Notes: generated by a model from the letters alone, not told the origin. A stretch of 64,000 bases of DNA from Scortum barcoo (GCA_023238725.1 CM041544.1:5600001-5664000); one strand, 5' to 3'; counted from the stretch's first letter, positions 25,141 through 38,447 are shown. Numbers and translations: made by a program.

Positions 25141-28100
25141 GCACGTCGGGTGACTGTTAATCAATGTCTCTTCTAAATATAATACGTAATTTTCAGTTGT
25201 GCTTGACCTCGCCTTCAGCAAGAAGTTATATTTCTGCTTTTTTTGGGTCCTCCCTACAATGAGCAGCTCCCAGGCTAAAAGACGACATAAATCAGTGTAA
25301 ACCATAATGGAAGCATATAGCACTTTAGGCCTGAACTCCTTAAACATTTGTTAAGATGGAGCTAAGAGGAGTAAATGTTTCTCTACTATTACAGAGCTAT
25401 TAAGATTGGATTGAAATGATAGACGCCTACAGTTTGGCTCAAAGAATGTGGCTTATCTGTGAGGCTTCTGTAATATATTGACTTATTATTATTATGTTGT
25501 AATTTAGGAAGAAAAAAGGCTGAACAATGAACTATGTGAAATACATATCATAGAGGTACTTGCTTGGGATATTTTAGTAAAAGCTGTTGCTTTGTACTAT
25601 ATAAAACAGCTGTTATATGTGTCAGAGAAAGACGATGGGGATCAAATTCACCTCCAGATTTGTTTTCTGTCTGCCGATCAAAACTGTGGCACTGACTAGT
25701 TATCCATTATAGTTTACATCAGAAACACTTATTCTTACATGATAACATCTGCTACTATTACGGGGCCATCATTCATTGTCTGTGATTAGTTGCCGTTTTT
25801 TAACCTACTCTGTTTAACTGCAGCACAAATCTACATTACACTTCTATAAAATCGATTAAGTTTATCCATTTTATCACTTTTGCACTCCTGCCTCCATGTT
25901 AAATTTGTATTGTATTTGATCTCATTGTGTTATATTTTATTTAATATACATTTTAAAAATCTATTCCTAAATTTGAAGCTGTTGCACTATTTCTCATCTT
26001 GTTTCTTAACTTCTGCTTTTACTTTAATTTTCTTTATACATGTTCTTGAGCACTGTTGAAGGCAGCATGACAATATATGTCTTGAATCTTGCAACCCCCT
26101 AACCTTAGCAGTAAGCAGAGTCATAGAAAGAGTGCACCACTGTAAAATGATGAGACTAGAGTCCAAGATCAACCTATCAGCTCTCCTCCGTGGCATAATG
26201 GGCAGCCATATATTTTATCCTTCACAATTTACTGTGCAGTAAACCATCACGACCTCTCTGTTCGTGGTAGCTGGGTCATGCAGAGGCTGACGACAGAGAA
26301 ACACATCAGCCCCCGCCTGGATATCCTGATTCCCCCACAGAGCAGATCAAACGGTGATCTACACCTCTCCCATGTGGTATGTATTTGACACAGAGTGATA
26401 TTGGGGGGTGCTCGGCCGTGGTCTCCTCCACTGTCCCAGGCTCGGGGCTAAATCAAGTGGGCAGACACATCCGACCTGCCCCATCTGGGCCTGCTTATCT
26501 TGTGCTTTCTGGAGCCGAGGCTCGCCGTCAATCAGAGCCTTCAGCCGCTGATACAGACAGAAGTGTCTGAGCTGAGATGTGAAGACAAGACCGGGGTGCG
26601 TCATGGGGGATGGATGGTGAGGGGATTTCTTTACATCTCTGAGCTGAAATGTGTTGGGTTTGACAGTGCAGGCAGCTTAAGCTACCAAACCATAAAGAGC
26701 GGGCCTCTGCTGTGTGTCATGTATGTAATGCACAGTAGAGAAATACAGTAGGCTGAGCTGGCATGTTTCCAGGCCACTAAAGTGTAGTAAATGTGAGTGT
26801 GGGAGAGAAAGAGGGAGATAGAGGGAGTAAGAGAATTTGAGTGGGAGATATAGCAGCGGTTGAAGTTTTATACAGTGTTCAGTGGATGCATTCTTCTACA
26901 GTGAGTGTCTGTGTGTTTGTGCTTCACCAGGTGCCTGGAATGCCTCCGGACAAACAGGCAATATTTCACGCTTATGGTCCTTTGTGTCGCTGAATACTGC
27001 ACATTTAAGTCAGCAAAGAAAGCTGGAGACTAACAAATGTTAACTTTAGGCCTCCCTAAAACAATACCACTCTCTGTGCGGCTGCAGAATTCCCCAACAG
27101 CCCGTTATTACGTTGTTTTGAATTTATATTTCCCAGCGGCGCAGTTTGCCGACACATTCAGATAGTGAACAAAAGGAATGTTTCACATTTCTGTTCAGAT
27201 TATAATGCCCTGCCTCGAGCTAGCCAAACATTCATTAGTCACTGTATTAGACTCAATCAGCTCCACATAATTGTGTGATCAGCAACAGTAATGCCCCAGG
27301 AATGTCAGTGTTATCGTTAAAAGTGCATTTTACTCTGATGACTGGTGCTGTGATTAACAACTCCTCGGGGTGTGTTTATCCTTTTTCCTGTACTGCTTGC
27401 ATTCTCTTTTTCTACAAAAATCCACAAATAGCACCATGTATTTAACTCACTGCATCTCTTGTTTCTTTCATTTACATTTAGGCATTTGCGTCCCCAGAGC
27501 AGTTTACGACGAGGGAAAAAATAGATAAATATTCTTGTGTCACCAGTATTATATTACAGCTAACTGGGCTAAAAATAAGACGTGCATAGTTCACAACAGA
27601 AAGTATGTGGAATAAATAAGTCAAATAACTATAATAATAAAGTAATTTAGCTCATAATAAATTGTAAAATAAGAATAGTGGGAATACAGGTGTAGAAAAA
27701 GATATGTATTACATCTGTAGTGAAGTAGGATCAGGTAAAAATTAGGGGAGAGTCAATCTGGCTATTCTCCTCTTCAAACTCAATTTCCTCCCTTCTCCTC
27801 TCTTACTTGATGCTTCCACTGCATTTCCAAATGTTTTAGAACTCTAAAAAGCAGCTGTATGTGAAAAAGAGACAGACGGAGGGAGAGAAAGGGTGCGAGA
27901 AAATGAAAAAGAGTGAGAGGGGAGGACAGAAATAGTTGAGGGCGTGTAGGCCCGGCTCTGACCACCGGCATGCATGAGGAAGCAGCCTCCATTCCACAGG
28001 CCAGCGAACGGGTTAGAGACACTACAGAGCGCACAGCTCAGCAGCCCACATGCAAGTACCGCTGGCCTTCCCCACCCTCGGCTATTCTGGGCCTCTCTGC

Positions 28101-29491
28101 CACTGTGGTGGCTTTCACTCAGCAACCACACAAATAAAGCCTGAGAGAGAAAAACATGAGAAATTGAAGCTTCAGGCGAGGAGGGGAGGAGATGCATTGT
28201 TTACTGTTTGTCTTGTTTTTTATTATGTCCTGCCATCATATGGTTTCTGGGCTGATTTATGTGACTGCGGCATCGCCAAAACAAAGACATCCGGCTGCAG
28301 TTTGCAATATGCTGGCCAGAGCATCACCAGCACTCATGTTTAAAGGTCTATTATGAGCTGGGTCTTATTTTTGCAGCGGTGGTTTCAGTTATGATAACAT
28401 TATATGCACTGTTTTTAGATCTGACAGGAAGGTGACATTGCTACAACAATAGCCAATGGTGCATTCATGTAGGTATAAAATCAAGTGAGCATATGCTTGG
28501 ATTTTGATACTTACCCCTTGTTGCACAAGAAAACTGTGTTTGCACCTAAGGTCAGCAGGGTAAGTCAGCTGTATGTGACTGATGCTAATAATGGATTGTT
28601 TGGATAATAATCTTTCACTTTTCCCTTGTTTTCTCTACCAAATAGGTTTGGCTAAACTGATGATTTGTTTAAAACCTGACAACTCATGTTTTCATTTCTT
28701 TTCAGTAATGTCAGTTCATTCTCAGACCTCACAAATCAATTTGAACTGTAATAACTGAAAGGGATGGTGGCCAAAGCTATGCTAATAAGACCCAAGTTGT
28801 AATACTCCTGAATGATCCTTCAAGGGAGCACCACCCAAGTTAGAGTTACAGTAAGATATTAAAAGAAATTCCCCAAATTCCTCAACAATCAAGATGCTGT
28901 AAGTCTGGTGACATAACATAAATTCTGGTAAGTAGTGTTGTCATTTGTCCGCCCACAAGGAAAGAAAAAGTCAGATGTTATTGTTGAGTGGGAGTTCTCA
29001 CAAATGGAGTAAGTATTTCATAAACTGTCCTGTGTGAGCAGCATGATAGCACTGATTCCATGATAGCACTCCCTTAATTGAAATAAAAGTTTTGTAGGCA
29101 TACTCAGGCCTCTATAGGACATGGACATTAGAGTTCTTCACGACTCCCCACAGAACATGAATGAAATAAATCTGCCGACACTACTCTTTGAGATGACTTA
29201 CATTCTGATAACACAGGGAATCATGTCATTGTTTTACAGCAGTTTCTTAAATAATTTTTTATGTTTATTGGAAAACGGGCATGTTACATGCAATTTTACT
29301 TGTGGCCAGTGTGCCAAAATCATCAAAGGTCACAAATGCTGGAATCCAGGCAGTACCACACATTTATTTCTTGCTTGGATGGGTTGGGGACTTATTTATT
29401 GGTAGGCTATGAAATGTGTAATATTCTGTTTAACCCGGTGTTTCAAAAGCACAAAACACAATGAATAATGAATTTCAGAATCAAAACTATA

Positions 29492-29536
29492 ACACACACA
29501 CACATATGTGTATGTGTGTGTGTGTGTGTGTATATA
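29492..29536. repeat. (CA)n-(TG)n palindromic microsatellite
   Basis: About six CA units run into ATATG and then about a dozen TG units, so the two halves are self-complementary and could form a hairpin or cruciform. Confidence 0.88.
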
Positions 29537-32500
29537 GTTAAATTGCTGACAGAGGGCAGGCAGACAACTTCAGAAAACTGACTGAAAAACTGCAGGCAGA
29601 AAAATGGAGAAACTATGCAGCTCACATCTTGATAAACATGCTCTAAGTCAGGAGTCCTGCTCACATCAGCTCTGAATGAAGCTCCTTTGCTAGTTGTGGA
29701 ATTTTTGCGTGGGGAACTTTTTCGTTCCCTCTGGCTGCCGGGCGGCTAACATCATGTGAGTAGCACCAGAGGAGCTACAGCAGTCTGTTACAGGTACTCA
29801 ACTGTTCGAACTCTCCGTATCTCACTGCCTGCATCCACTTTCTCATTTTCACTATTTTGTCTCCTCTTGACAAGGTCATTTGATGATGAAATATTGCATT
29901 TTTTTATGTTAAACTCCTGGTAATTGATTGGTGGGGGTGGTGGGGCTATTGTAGTTCTTGATGGGGCTTTAGACGCATCTAGCTCCGCCCTCACACCAGC
30001 TTTACTCTCATCCCTTTTGTATCCTTTGTTATAAACCTTCACACAATAACTGGCCATCAGTGTATAGTGATGTCAACATTACAATTTTTACAGAGTCCTT
30101 GCTGCAGTGTGCACTGATACCTGATATATATACTAGAGTTATAACAAGGTTTAACCAAGAGAATGAAGATTTATACTAGTAATGGCATGTGCAGTAATGT
30201 GAAGGATATTCCTCAGAACAACAAATGGATTTATTCCACCAAAATGCCCCCATCTGTTCTTCTAAGAACTTTTACTAGCTCATGTTTTAGAAATAACAGA
30301 AAGCTTTCCTCATTTCCCCTGTAAGGCCTCACTGGCCTCAGACAGTACAAGTCTGTGCTGGATGCTTGTGCAGTTCATTGTGTCATGGACAATAAACCAT
30401 CTTCTCAACCTCCTGCTGAACCTTCTCTAACTGGGTGACACAGCCCCTCTGCAGTTTGCCTCATCTTAATGACTTCACCGTAGTCTACTCTGAAGAGGCT
30501 AATAAGCTCTGCTTATACCGCAGTTCCACAATAAATTACCTGCACCTGCATTTCCCATCAGGATGGAAAAGACATTTTACAACTCACTCATGATAGACAG
30601 CAGTAAGAGTGATGCATTCTGTGGCATCTTGTGGCACTGGTGAAAAGGGATGGCCATGCACACGCTTAGCAGTACTTCCCTTGAATTCCCTTTTACATGC
30701 TGTGCACTCACCATTCTCCCTTTGAGAAACCATTAAACATTGATCAAAAGAAAATGAAGAAAGAACCAACTAATTCAGCTGCTCTTTGAAGCTGATGGAT
30801 GTTCTGCAACAGTGTCTCCTGGGGCTACTACAAACGTTGAATTACTTGTTTCTCTCTTGCTGTTTTATCTCATGCATCTTGGTTATAGGGCGTAACAGCA
30901 ACAACGATTTTGTTCAACATCGAGAAGACTTTTATCAGCTATTCTAGTGGTCTGGTGGATGGCAGTGTTGGTCTCTCTGTTAGCCGGCCTGTCCGTCCAC
31001 ATTATGTCCCAAACTGAAATATTTCGCTACATACTACATACTTTTTATTCTTACATTAATGGTTTATGGGTGATGGATCCTAATCCATTTGGAAAACCTC
31101 TGATTTTTCCCCTGGCACTATCAGAATTTCAAAGCAAAATTCATAATGATTTCAAAACTAGTGACATTCCCATCACCCACTGAGTAACATGGTAATTAAC
31201 AAATGCTGAAAAGCGAAACTAAGATGGTGAACTGGTGAAGCATGATGATGTTTGCACTTTGCACAAAGTACAGCCTCACAGAGGAATGAGAATGGATGTA
31301 GACTCCTTCCTTCCTTTATTAACACCTGTTTTATTTTCAGATGCTCTATATAACTTTCCGCCTTCTGATTTATGGAAATGTACTTGGAGTTCTTGTGTCA
31401 GACTTAAATATGCAATGTCAATTAGTTTCAAAATACATGAGCATTACATCAGAAAGTTTGGTAAGATCTAATTATCATGTTTGGGTCTACCTGAGGAGAG
31501 CAGACATAATGTCACGACCCAGATAGACGTGACTCAAGCTTTCCTCACCTTCACATACACAGATGCAGGCTGGGTAATATGTCTGGAGCTGTCGACATGA
31601 AGCACAGGCTGTGTTTAGGAGCAGATTATCTTGATCTTTGGCTTATTCCACCCTGAGCCACAAAGAGCTGTTGTGTCTTGGCCAATACATGCCAGTGATG
31701 AAAGTCATTTGGTCTATCGTAGAGTAACAAATCTGCTGAGGATGGCTATGTAATGAATCCTGTATCCTGTATGAAACCCTACCTGTGCTCCTCACCCACA
31801 CCTAATCCTTTCAGTGGCAACAAAAAACTAACTCTTTAGGCGCCACCTGCTGGCCATGTTCTGCCAGCAACTGAAAAAGTGCCTATTTCATCATCAGATA
31901 CTCTTTTAGGGACTTAGACTGCATTAACACTGAAGAAAAAGTAATGAGAGAGGTTATTAAAGTCACATTCATTCACTTCAATTAAGATTAACGTTACAAG
32001 ATAATTTCAAGTAGTAGAGGATATAAATGGTAGAAGCCTGTGTGTTTACTTAGTAGAGAGACGACAGGCAAGGTTGATCAAAGTTCAAGTCCAGGACTAT
32101 GTTGGTGTTATTTTTGAATGTCTGTTATCGAACGACATGTTCTTACTAACTATTTGATGTTTTGGGGAAAAAAACAAACAAGACAGAAGAAACAAAAAAA
32201 GTTTAATTTTGATTGTGGGGGACAGTAATCTCTGCAACGTTTGTTGGTGATGTGTGAGGTGATGATGTGTATCTGTTCTCTCGTGAGAAATGCACGATGT
32301 CTGATGGCATGACTGATTGTGTGCCTGAGTCACTGCAAAGGAGGAGAGGAAGGAAGAAATCATTAGAGCACAATGTCAAAAGTCACAGAGAGGTCTCTCA
32401 TGCAGATTTTCCCAGCAATCATCAGATGTTAGGGAGTGAAAATAGTTTGTCATAATCTTAATCACTCATTTAGCTACTATAAATCACTTAAAACTTAAGT

Positions 32501-32747
32501 CCCTGTTTAGCTAAAATACCCAGCAAGTCACACCAATATCGTCTTCTTTACTAGATGCACAAATTCTCAGTGTAGCATTGTAAGGCAGTCTAGTGGATCG
32601 GGAAATTCACCATTTTAAAGGTCTTCTAGACACCACTTTTCTCGCTTTCATTTAGAATTGTATACTTGTTATGTTTTCCTTTTCTTCCCATAGATGTATA
32701 ATATAGAGTTTTATTATGTAAAAACTACATGAACATTCATCATTTGT

Positions 32748-32910
32748 AATGTTCATGCTGATCTGTTATTTTAAAATGTGTAAGAATTATTTTATTCATA
32801 AAATTACCGCAGGCTTGAAAGTTTAAGAGTCTTGAAATTTACAGAAAGAAGAATCTATATACTATTATATAAAATATAAACTATTGATGACTGCACTTTC
32901 AAATATGCAT
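32748..32910 (+). repeat. left arm of a 165-bp imperfect inverted repeat
   Basis: Matches the reverse complement of 33497-33663 along its length. Shared blocks include GTAAGAATTAT, AGGCTTGAAAGTTTAAGAG, TCTTGAAATTTACAG and CTATTGATGACT, ending with CACTTTCAAATATGCAT. Small indels separate the arms. About 585 bp lies between them. Confidence 0.85.
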
Positions 32911-33496
32911 ACACAGTGCACACATTCAGCATCTGTACAGTATGAGTTCTGAGATATTAGTGCTGTCAAAGTGTCAAAGTCATACTCATACAGGCCTTGA
33001 AACAACAGCCTGACGGACAACTTGATGAGTTGACACATGGGTGTGAATGCTACTGTATGTGATGTAACTTTGTCAGGATACTGATTTTACTGGCAATTCA
33101 TGGTACTCATACAGCAAGTATCTTAATCATGCTTTGGCAAAAAACATTACAACTTTGGTTGAACTTAGTGCAGTAGAGACAGTGACAGACTTTTCTAGAC
33201 TTCATGTCACTCATGAAAAAACACGTTACAGTGCAGGATTATGTCCTTAGTGAAAAGTAGTGTAAAATCTCATCTTTTTGTACAGATACATACAAAAATT
33301 TGAAAAAGTCTAAGCAGCAAAGATTTGCATGTTATAATATGACTAAGTAGAAATAATTATATGGTTCCTCTAACCATTATTGTTTCAGGGTATGCAGTGT
33401 CTTTCTTTTTGTTTGCCACACCAGGGTGCAGTGGCTGTCAGACAGGGGAAACAGGATTTTAATAAGGTAAGTGAAGTGGATGCATATTGAAAGTAT

Positions 33497-33663
33497 ATGC
33501 ATATTTGAAAGTGCATAGTCATCAATAGTTTATATTGATGAGATTCTTTTGCTGTAAATTTCAAGACTCTTAAACTTTCAAGCCTAAAAAATAAAAGAAT
33601 TCTTAATTCTAAGTAAAAAATAATTCTTACACATTTTTTAAATAAATGATCAGCATGATCATT
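33497..33663 (-). repeat. right arm of the 165-bp imperfect inverted repeat
   Basis: Reverse-complement partner of 32748-32910. It differs by substitutions and short indels, so the duplication is not recent or has not been homogenised. It is followed immediately by a (TG)n run at 33668. Confidence 0.85.
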
Positions 33664-33667
33664 GGAG

Positions 33668-33685
33668 GTGTGTGTGTGTGTGTGT
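33668..33685. repeat. (TG)n microsatellite
   Basis: About nine TG units directly beside the outer end of the right inverted-repeat arm. Confidence 0.88.
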
Positions 33686-34077
33686 TTCCCTGAGAGACAG
33701 AACACATTGTCTACATACTAATGAACTTTATTCTCACGATCCAGATCTGGTTTAGCCTCTTTTTCTATGGAGCGTCAGTATTAAAGTGAAAGTAAGCAGT
33801 GGAACAGTGACTTCTCAAGATAAGTTGAATGAACAATGTTAAGCACAGGTATAACCAACAGCATTATCACCTGCTTCATTCCTTTACAGAAATGACTGGA
33901 AGTGACTCATCGTTTATGGTATTAGTCCCACATGTGCTTTTCCTGCTGTGGCAAGTCAAAATGCTGTCTCCTGTTGGACAAAAAGGTCTATAAATCTGAT
34001 TCTTTTGGCAATCATAAGGAAACAAGATGTGCACAATGTTGCATACAGGATCGAAACATGCTGTTCATGTGCTTTAA

Positions 34078-34168
34078 TTATATATTATATTATATTATAT
34101 TTATATTATATTATATTATATTATATTATATTATATTATATTATATTATATTATATTATATTATATAT
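34078..34168. repeat. (TTATA)n pentanucleotide satellite
   Basis: About 18 units of a TTATA repeat with a slight irregularity near 34100. It is followed by TAGTA-type units to about 34200. Confidence 0.92.
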
Positions 34169-36599
34169 TTAATAATATAGTATAGTATAGTAATAGTAGG
34201 TATGACAGAAAAGGTTTGGGAAACACTATGATAGACTACAATACATTGGACTGGGATCACCACATGAAGAATATTCATAAAAATCCAACTTAGGGCCACA
34301 TGAATAAATTAAATGATTTGAGGTTTCAGTTTGGTTGGATGCTGGTAACACTGGTTGAGCTTGACAGTTGAGAGCTAAAGGCTGACAAACTAGCCTGAGG
34401 GACCAGGAGTTAAGATCGAGTTTACCGACGAGTTTACCTGCCTGCCTTTTAGTTTCAGGGTATTAGTTGCCATTCAAGGATGGACCTGGACTTTATGTAA
34501 AACTGGTTTATAGAAGAAGGGAAGAAGTATTTCCTGAATCTCATTCTTTTCTCTCGTATACCCTCGAGAGACTGAGCATTCGTCTCTGACAAGGCTGGTA
34601 CATGTACGCAAACCATTTCAATTATCAGTCCCCACTTTAAATGGACAAGGCAGTGAGTCATCCAGAAAATCAGCTGCGACTGTCAACAGTTTCTGAGTTT
34701 AATACACAAAGCTGCTTAAGGGCAGAGCTCAAATGCAACACCAGTCAAAGCAACTGTCACCATACAAGGCTTGTCAGAGTTTTATGTTTTTTGTTAAAAG
34801 TTTTCATGCCTGTGTTGACACACACATATAGTAACTTGCCAAGTCTCCTGTTTACGCCTAAAAATAATGCACACTGCTTGCAGCTCAGATAGATATCAGT
34901 AAAGCAAGTGGAGGCCCATGAGTTGGACTTCCCCAGTTCATCACCAACTCAATATTGTGCCTTCTGTTACACAAGACTTGCCACATCTTTATGGCTGAAT
35001 GAATGTTCATCTGCAGACACGGCACGCAACTGTTACAGCACTTTTCCTCCCACTGCGTCTCATGCATACAAATAGAAAACACTCCTAAAGCACTGACAGG
35101 GAACAATTGGGCTTCACACTCCGTGGTCTGTCAGTGGAGTCCTGATAGTGATGCCTTATTTCACCTGATTCTTCTCCCATGTATTGTTTGACAACTGTAA
35201 TGGGCTCATTTCAGTGCACAAAGGCAAATCTGAGGCTGCTTTTATTTCTGCCCCTGTGGTATGAGAGACTGGGCAGATGTGTGGCGGGTGGATAAAACGA
35301 CCGTGTTGACAATATCTGCTAATCTGCTGGCTTTGACCTGATGGGAGCAAGGCCATGGCTGGATGCGCCTCCCTTATCGCCATATCTACGTCTGCGGGAC
35401 AAACCCAGAACCACTAGGCCAAGCTTTTTTTTTTTTTTTCTGCACTGCCATGCCTCAGGGTTTCAGGTGGGCTTTTTGTTCCCTGTGCAGGCAGAATGCA
35501 GGCTGTGGGCTGAGGAACAATACTGTGTTCAGGGAGCAGGGAAGAAACTGCACGTAGCGATCTTCACATCATATTATGCAAGGGAACCCCGTCCTACCCC
35601 TGCTTCTAAGAAAGTATGGCTCTCTACCTCTCTATAGTCTGAAAGAAGTAACCATTTAGAGAGCTCACGTACCTCTGCCAAGTACAAATAAACACCATCG
35701 TCCCAGAAAGAGACCATTTATGTAATGAACTAACTCTGGAGGTCATCAAAGTCGTTGTTGTTTGTTTTGTTTTGTCAGATAGAAAGTTTCCAAAATCATT
35801 AATCATGAACTTGTCTCTACGTGCAGATGAACAAGTTATATGAGGAAAATGTACACATAAATATATAAAAATCACAAATTTAGACAAAGAATTGCAGAAG
35901 ATGTAATGTGGAGAACATAAAGTAAATCATTAGTTAACCACTCTAACTCTCCTCCACAGTGAATGACACTTGTAACACTTGAATAAGACCCAGACAGGAC
36001 AGCTCCCTGTCTGCTGACAACAGGTCCAAGGTTGATGTGATAATGTGTGTGTGCTTAGTTTTTTAATCTTGGTACACATTCTGTCCAAGCTCACTGCGGG
36101 GACATACTTGTGAGAGGAGCGAATCATCAAGGTAGGTCTTTGTTTGGGCTTCTTTTTAGAGAATAGTTATTAGAAGCAGCATGCTATTAATTTATAGTTT
36201 GTAGTGTGTAAGATCATAAAATATTGATAGTCAGTATAGATAGACATATTTATAGGTGCAACAAATACAAATAAGTACAAGTAAGAACATTCAGTTTGAA
36301 ATCAAACTTGTTGAAAGCAGATGTTATAGCTAGTTTTATGTAACACAGTCATTATTCTTTTGTGGCTGTTGTATTGAACTTTGCTCACTGCTCAGTCACT
36401 CACGTGTTGTGATGATAAGGCTGATGAAAGAGAGCTCTTCTTAAGGATAACAACTCTAATGCAAAAGGTCAAAACAGGGTAAAGTGTCCCAGTAGATTTC
36501 ATCCACATCTAATTACTCAAACTTAAACAATGGCAGCACGCAGACACCAAATATCCACAACCACAATTATCCACAACCAGTGAAATAACATATAAGTAA

Positions 36600-37690
36600 C
36601 TTAAAGCTTTATTTATATAGCACTTAAAACAGTTAGTGCTTCACAAACACATAGATGAAAAAATGGAAATGTGTAAGTTAAATAATAAAAATACAAAAAA
36701 TACACAGCACAGTGAAAGACAGACCAAACTAATGAACCAAAACATAAGATGGTGATGGTCGGTCTACAGAAAAGCTCACCTTTGATGAGTTTTGGAAGTT
36801 TTTAGAAGCTTCTTAACAGTCCAAAGATTCAGCGAATCTGATAGATGGGGAAGATGTTCCCAGAGAAGTGTGGCTAAGACAGCAAAGGCATAGTCACCTT
36901 TTGTTTTGCAGTTATAGGGGAGAATGGATAAAAGGCTGAGATTTGGAGAGGGGAGTAGTCGACAAGTGGAATGAGGAACGAGGAATATAGGGTAATGTGG
37001 GACAGCTAGTTCTAGTCAATAGTCTGGCAGCTGCATTTTGAACTAGCTATAAATGGTTTATTCCAGCTTGACTGAGGCGTGTGTAGAGAGAATAACAGTA
37101 AGAAAGGAAAAAGGAATTAATAGTTCAGTCTCCGCAGAAGACAAGATACATCTGACTTTTGCAATATTTCATTGTTGGAGAAAACAGGACTGGATGAGCT
37201 TATTGGTCAAAAGTCATATAGTGGTCAAAGATGATACCAAGATTCTTATCAGTAGGTTTGACATTTGACCGAAATGGACCAATAAACCACTTCGCTGCGG
37301 TCATAAAGTTATCAGGTCTTTTCAGAATTTCTGTTTTGTCACAGTTTAGGTGGAGAAAATTAAGGATTTGGTGGCAGCTGGGCCAGTCATGGAGAGAGGA
37401 CAGTTGATTTAGGTTACTGGATTTGGTGGCTGAACAATTGACCCAGAGGAAGCATCTACAGTGAACAGAGGATTGGTCCAAGGACTGACCCCTGAGGGAC
37501 TCCACACAGCAGGGTATTGAAGGTATTGAAGGCAGCAGTCAATAAAAAAACAAAATATTCACTTTTGTCTGCATACATAATAGTGTCACTGGTCACTCTT
37601 TGTAAGTCGTCTGGTCTGTTGTTCTTGTGGCAAAAGCCAGATCGAAATTTGTCAAAGATTTTATAACCATCAGCCATTAACCATCAGGCA
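36600..37690 (-). mobile_element. decayed LINE (reverse transcriptase) relic
   Basis: Minus-strand translation gives a non-LTR reverse transcriptase remnant. GVPQGSVLGPIL lies at about 37470-37505, and LNCDKTEIL followed by FIGPFRSNVKP at about 37250-37360. Further on come FAVLATLLWEHLPHL (about 36840-36900) and a 3' end whose plus-strand sequence is TTTATTTATATAGCACTT near 36610. The block that should carry the catalytic YADD between the first two motifs is missing, and frames are broken. An L2/CR1-like element is likely from the motifs, but the clade was not tested. It cannot be active. Confidence 0.8.
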
Positions 37691-38268
37691 ATATTGAAAT
37701 AGTTGGATATGTAGCCTGATATGAGAGAGAAGTTAATAATAGAGAGGAAAACAGAGATAAACCAAACCTTGATGTGTACAATAATGAAATGTTTTATTGT
37801 ATTGTGAGAGGGTTAGGGTAGGTTAGGTTATGACAGACAAATAATTTTGTTTGTGCAGTGTTAGATGCAGTGCATAACAAAGTGTACAACTTTAATAATC
37901 TGATGGACAAGTATGTTTATGATTTCAATTTAGAGCCAATGATATTTCCTGAGATTTGAAGGAATTCACAGTATTCAGATTACTGCCATCAAAATACATT
38001 GAGAGCTTCATTCACTCCCCATGGGGAGGTCAGGAACAGGTCTACAGTAATCCCCTCTGGCAGACAGACCACACCAAATGGATATTCAGAGCTTCTTTTT
38101 TATTTGACATGCATCATACTGGACTGAGGGAGACTGGGGGGCACAAAGTGGAAACTCCACATAACTACACCAGTAAGGCACTAATAAAGACAAGACTTGA
38201 CATCACAACCAACTTATCTAACAAAATTGTGGGATTAATTGCGCCAAACTTACAAATAAGGCGTGCTT
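37691..38268. other. non-coding DNA upstream of rmdn2
   Basis: No gene recognised. A short G/T-rich stretch with GGTTAGGGTAGGTTAGG near 37808 looks telomere-like but is too short and irregular to call. Confidence 0.45.
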
Positions 38269-38340
38269 AAAGAAAAAAAAAAAAAAAGGAAAAAAAAGAA
38301 ACAAAAAGAAGAAAAAAATAAAAACAAAAACAAAACAGAA
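38269..38340. repeat. A-rich purine tract upstream of rmdn2
   Basis: About 70 bp almost entirely A with scattered G and C, immediately 5' of the CpG-containing candidate first exon. It could be a nucleosome-excluding promoter element or a retroposed poly(A) tail. Nothing upstream identifies a retrocopy. Confidence 0.8.
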
Positions 38341-38447
38341 AGCCCGGAACGTTTCTTTCGTGTCGCCCGTTGCCCCGCACGGACTTTTTGAAAAGTTACA
38401 CCCGACAGTTGTCAAGTCAACACAAGTGTCTCCTGATCACCTGCACG
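38341..38447 (+). promoter_or_regulatory. rmdn2: candidate rmdn2 promoter and 5' non-coding exon
   Basis: CpG-containing sequence (several CGs between 38345 and 38400, rare elsewhere nearby) ends in a consensus donor, CACG|GTAAGA, with the exon side at 38447. It lies 1.4 kb upstream of the exon carrying the start codon, whose ATG is preceded by an acceptor. The start site within the stretch is not determinable, and assignment to rmdn2 is inferred from orientation and distance. Confidence 0.45.

Larger units (their letters stand above)
16251..36599. other. shared upstream region between cdc42ep3 and rmdn2
   Basis: About 20 kb of mostly non-coding DNA between two divergent genes. I find no credible coding exon. 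It holds several dispersed repeats (listed separately), microsatellites and an inverted duplication. Blocks of more balanced composition and few simple repeats, such as 26200-26600 and 27060-27370, could be conserved regulatory elements, but single-sequence inspection cannot show this. Confidence 0.5.

Noticed and set aside
34078..34168. CRISPR-like periodicity
   Set aside because: A simple pentanucleotide satellite without spacers, in a vertebrate genome.
37806..37832. Telomere-like GGTTAGGGTAGGTTAGG
   Set aside because: Only about two to three imperfect units, too short for an interstitial telomere array.
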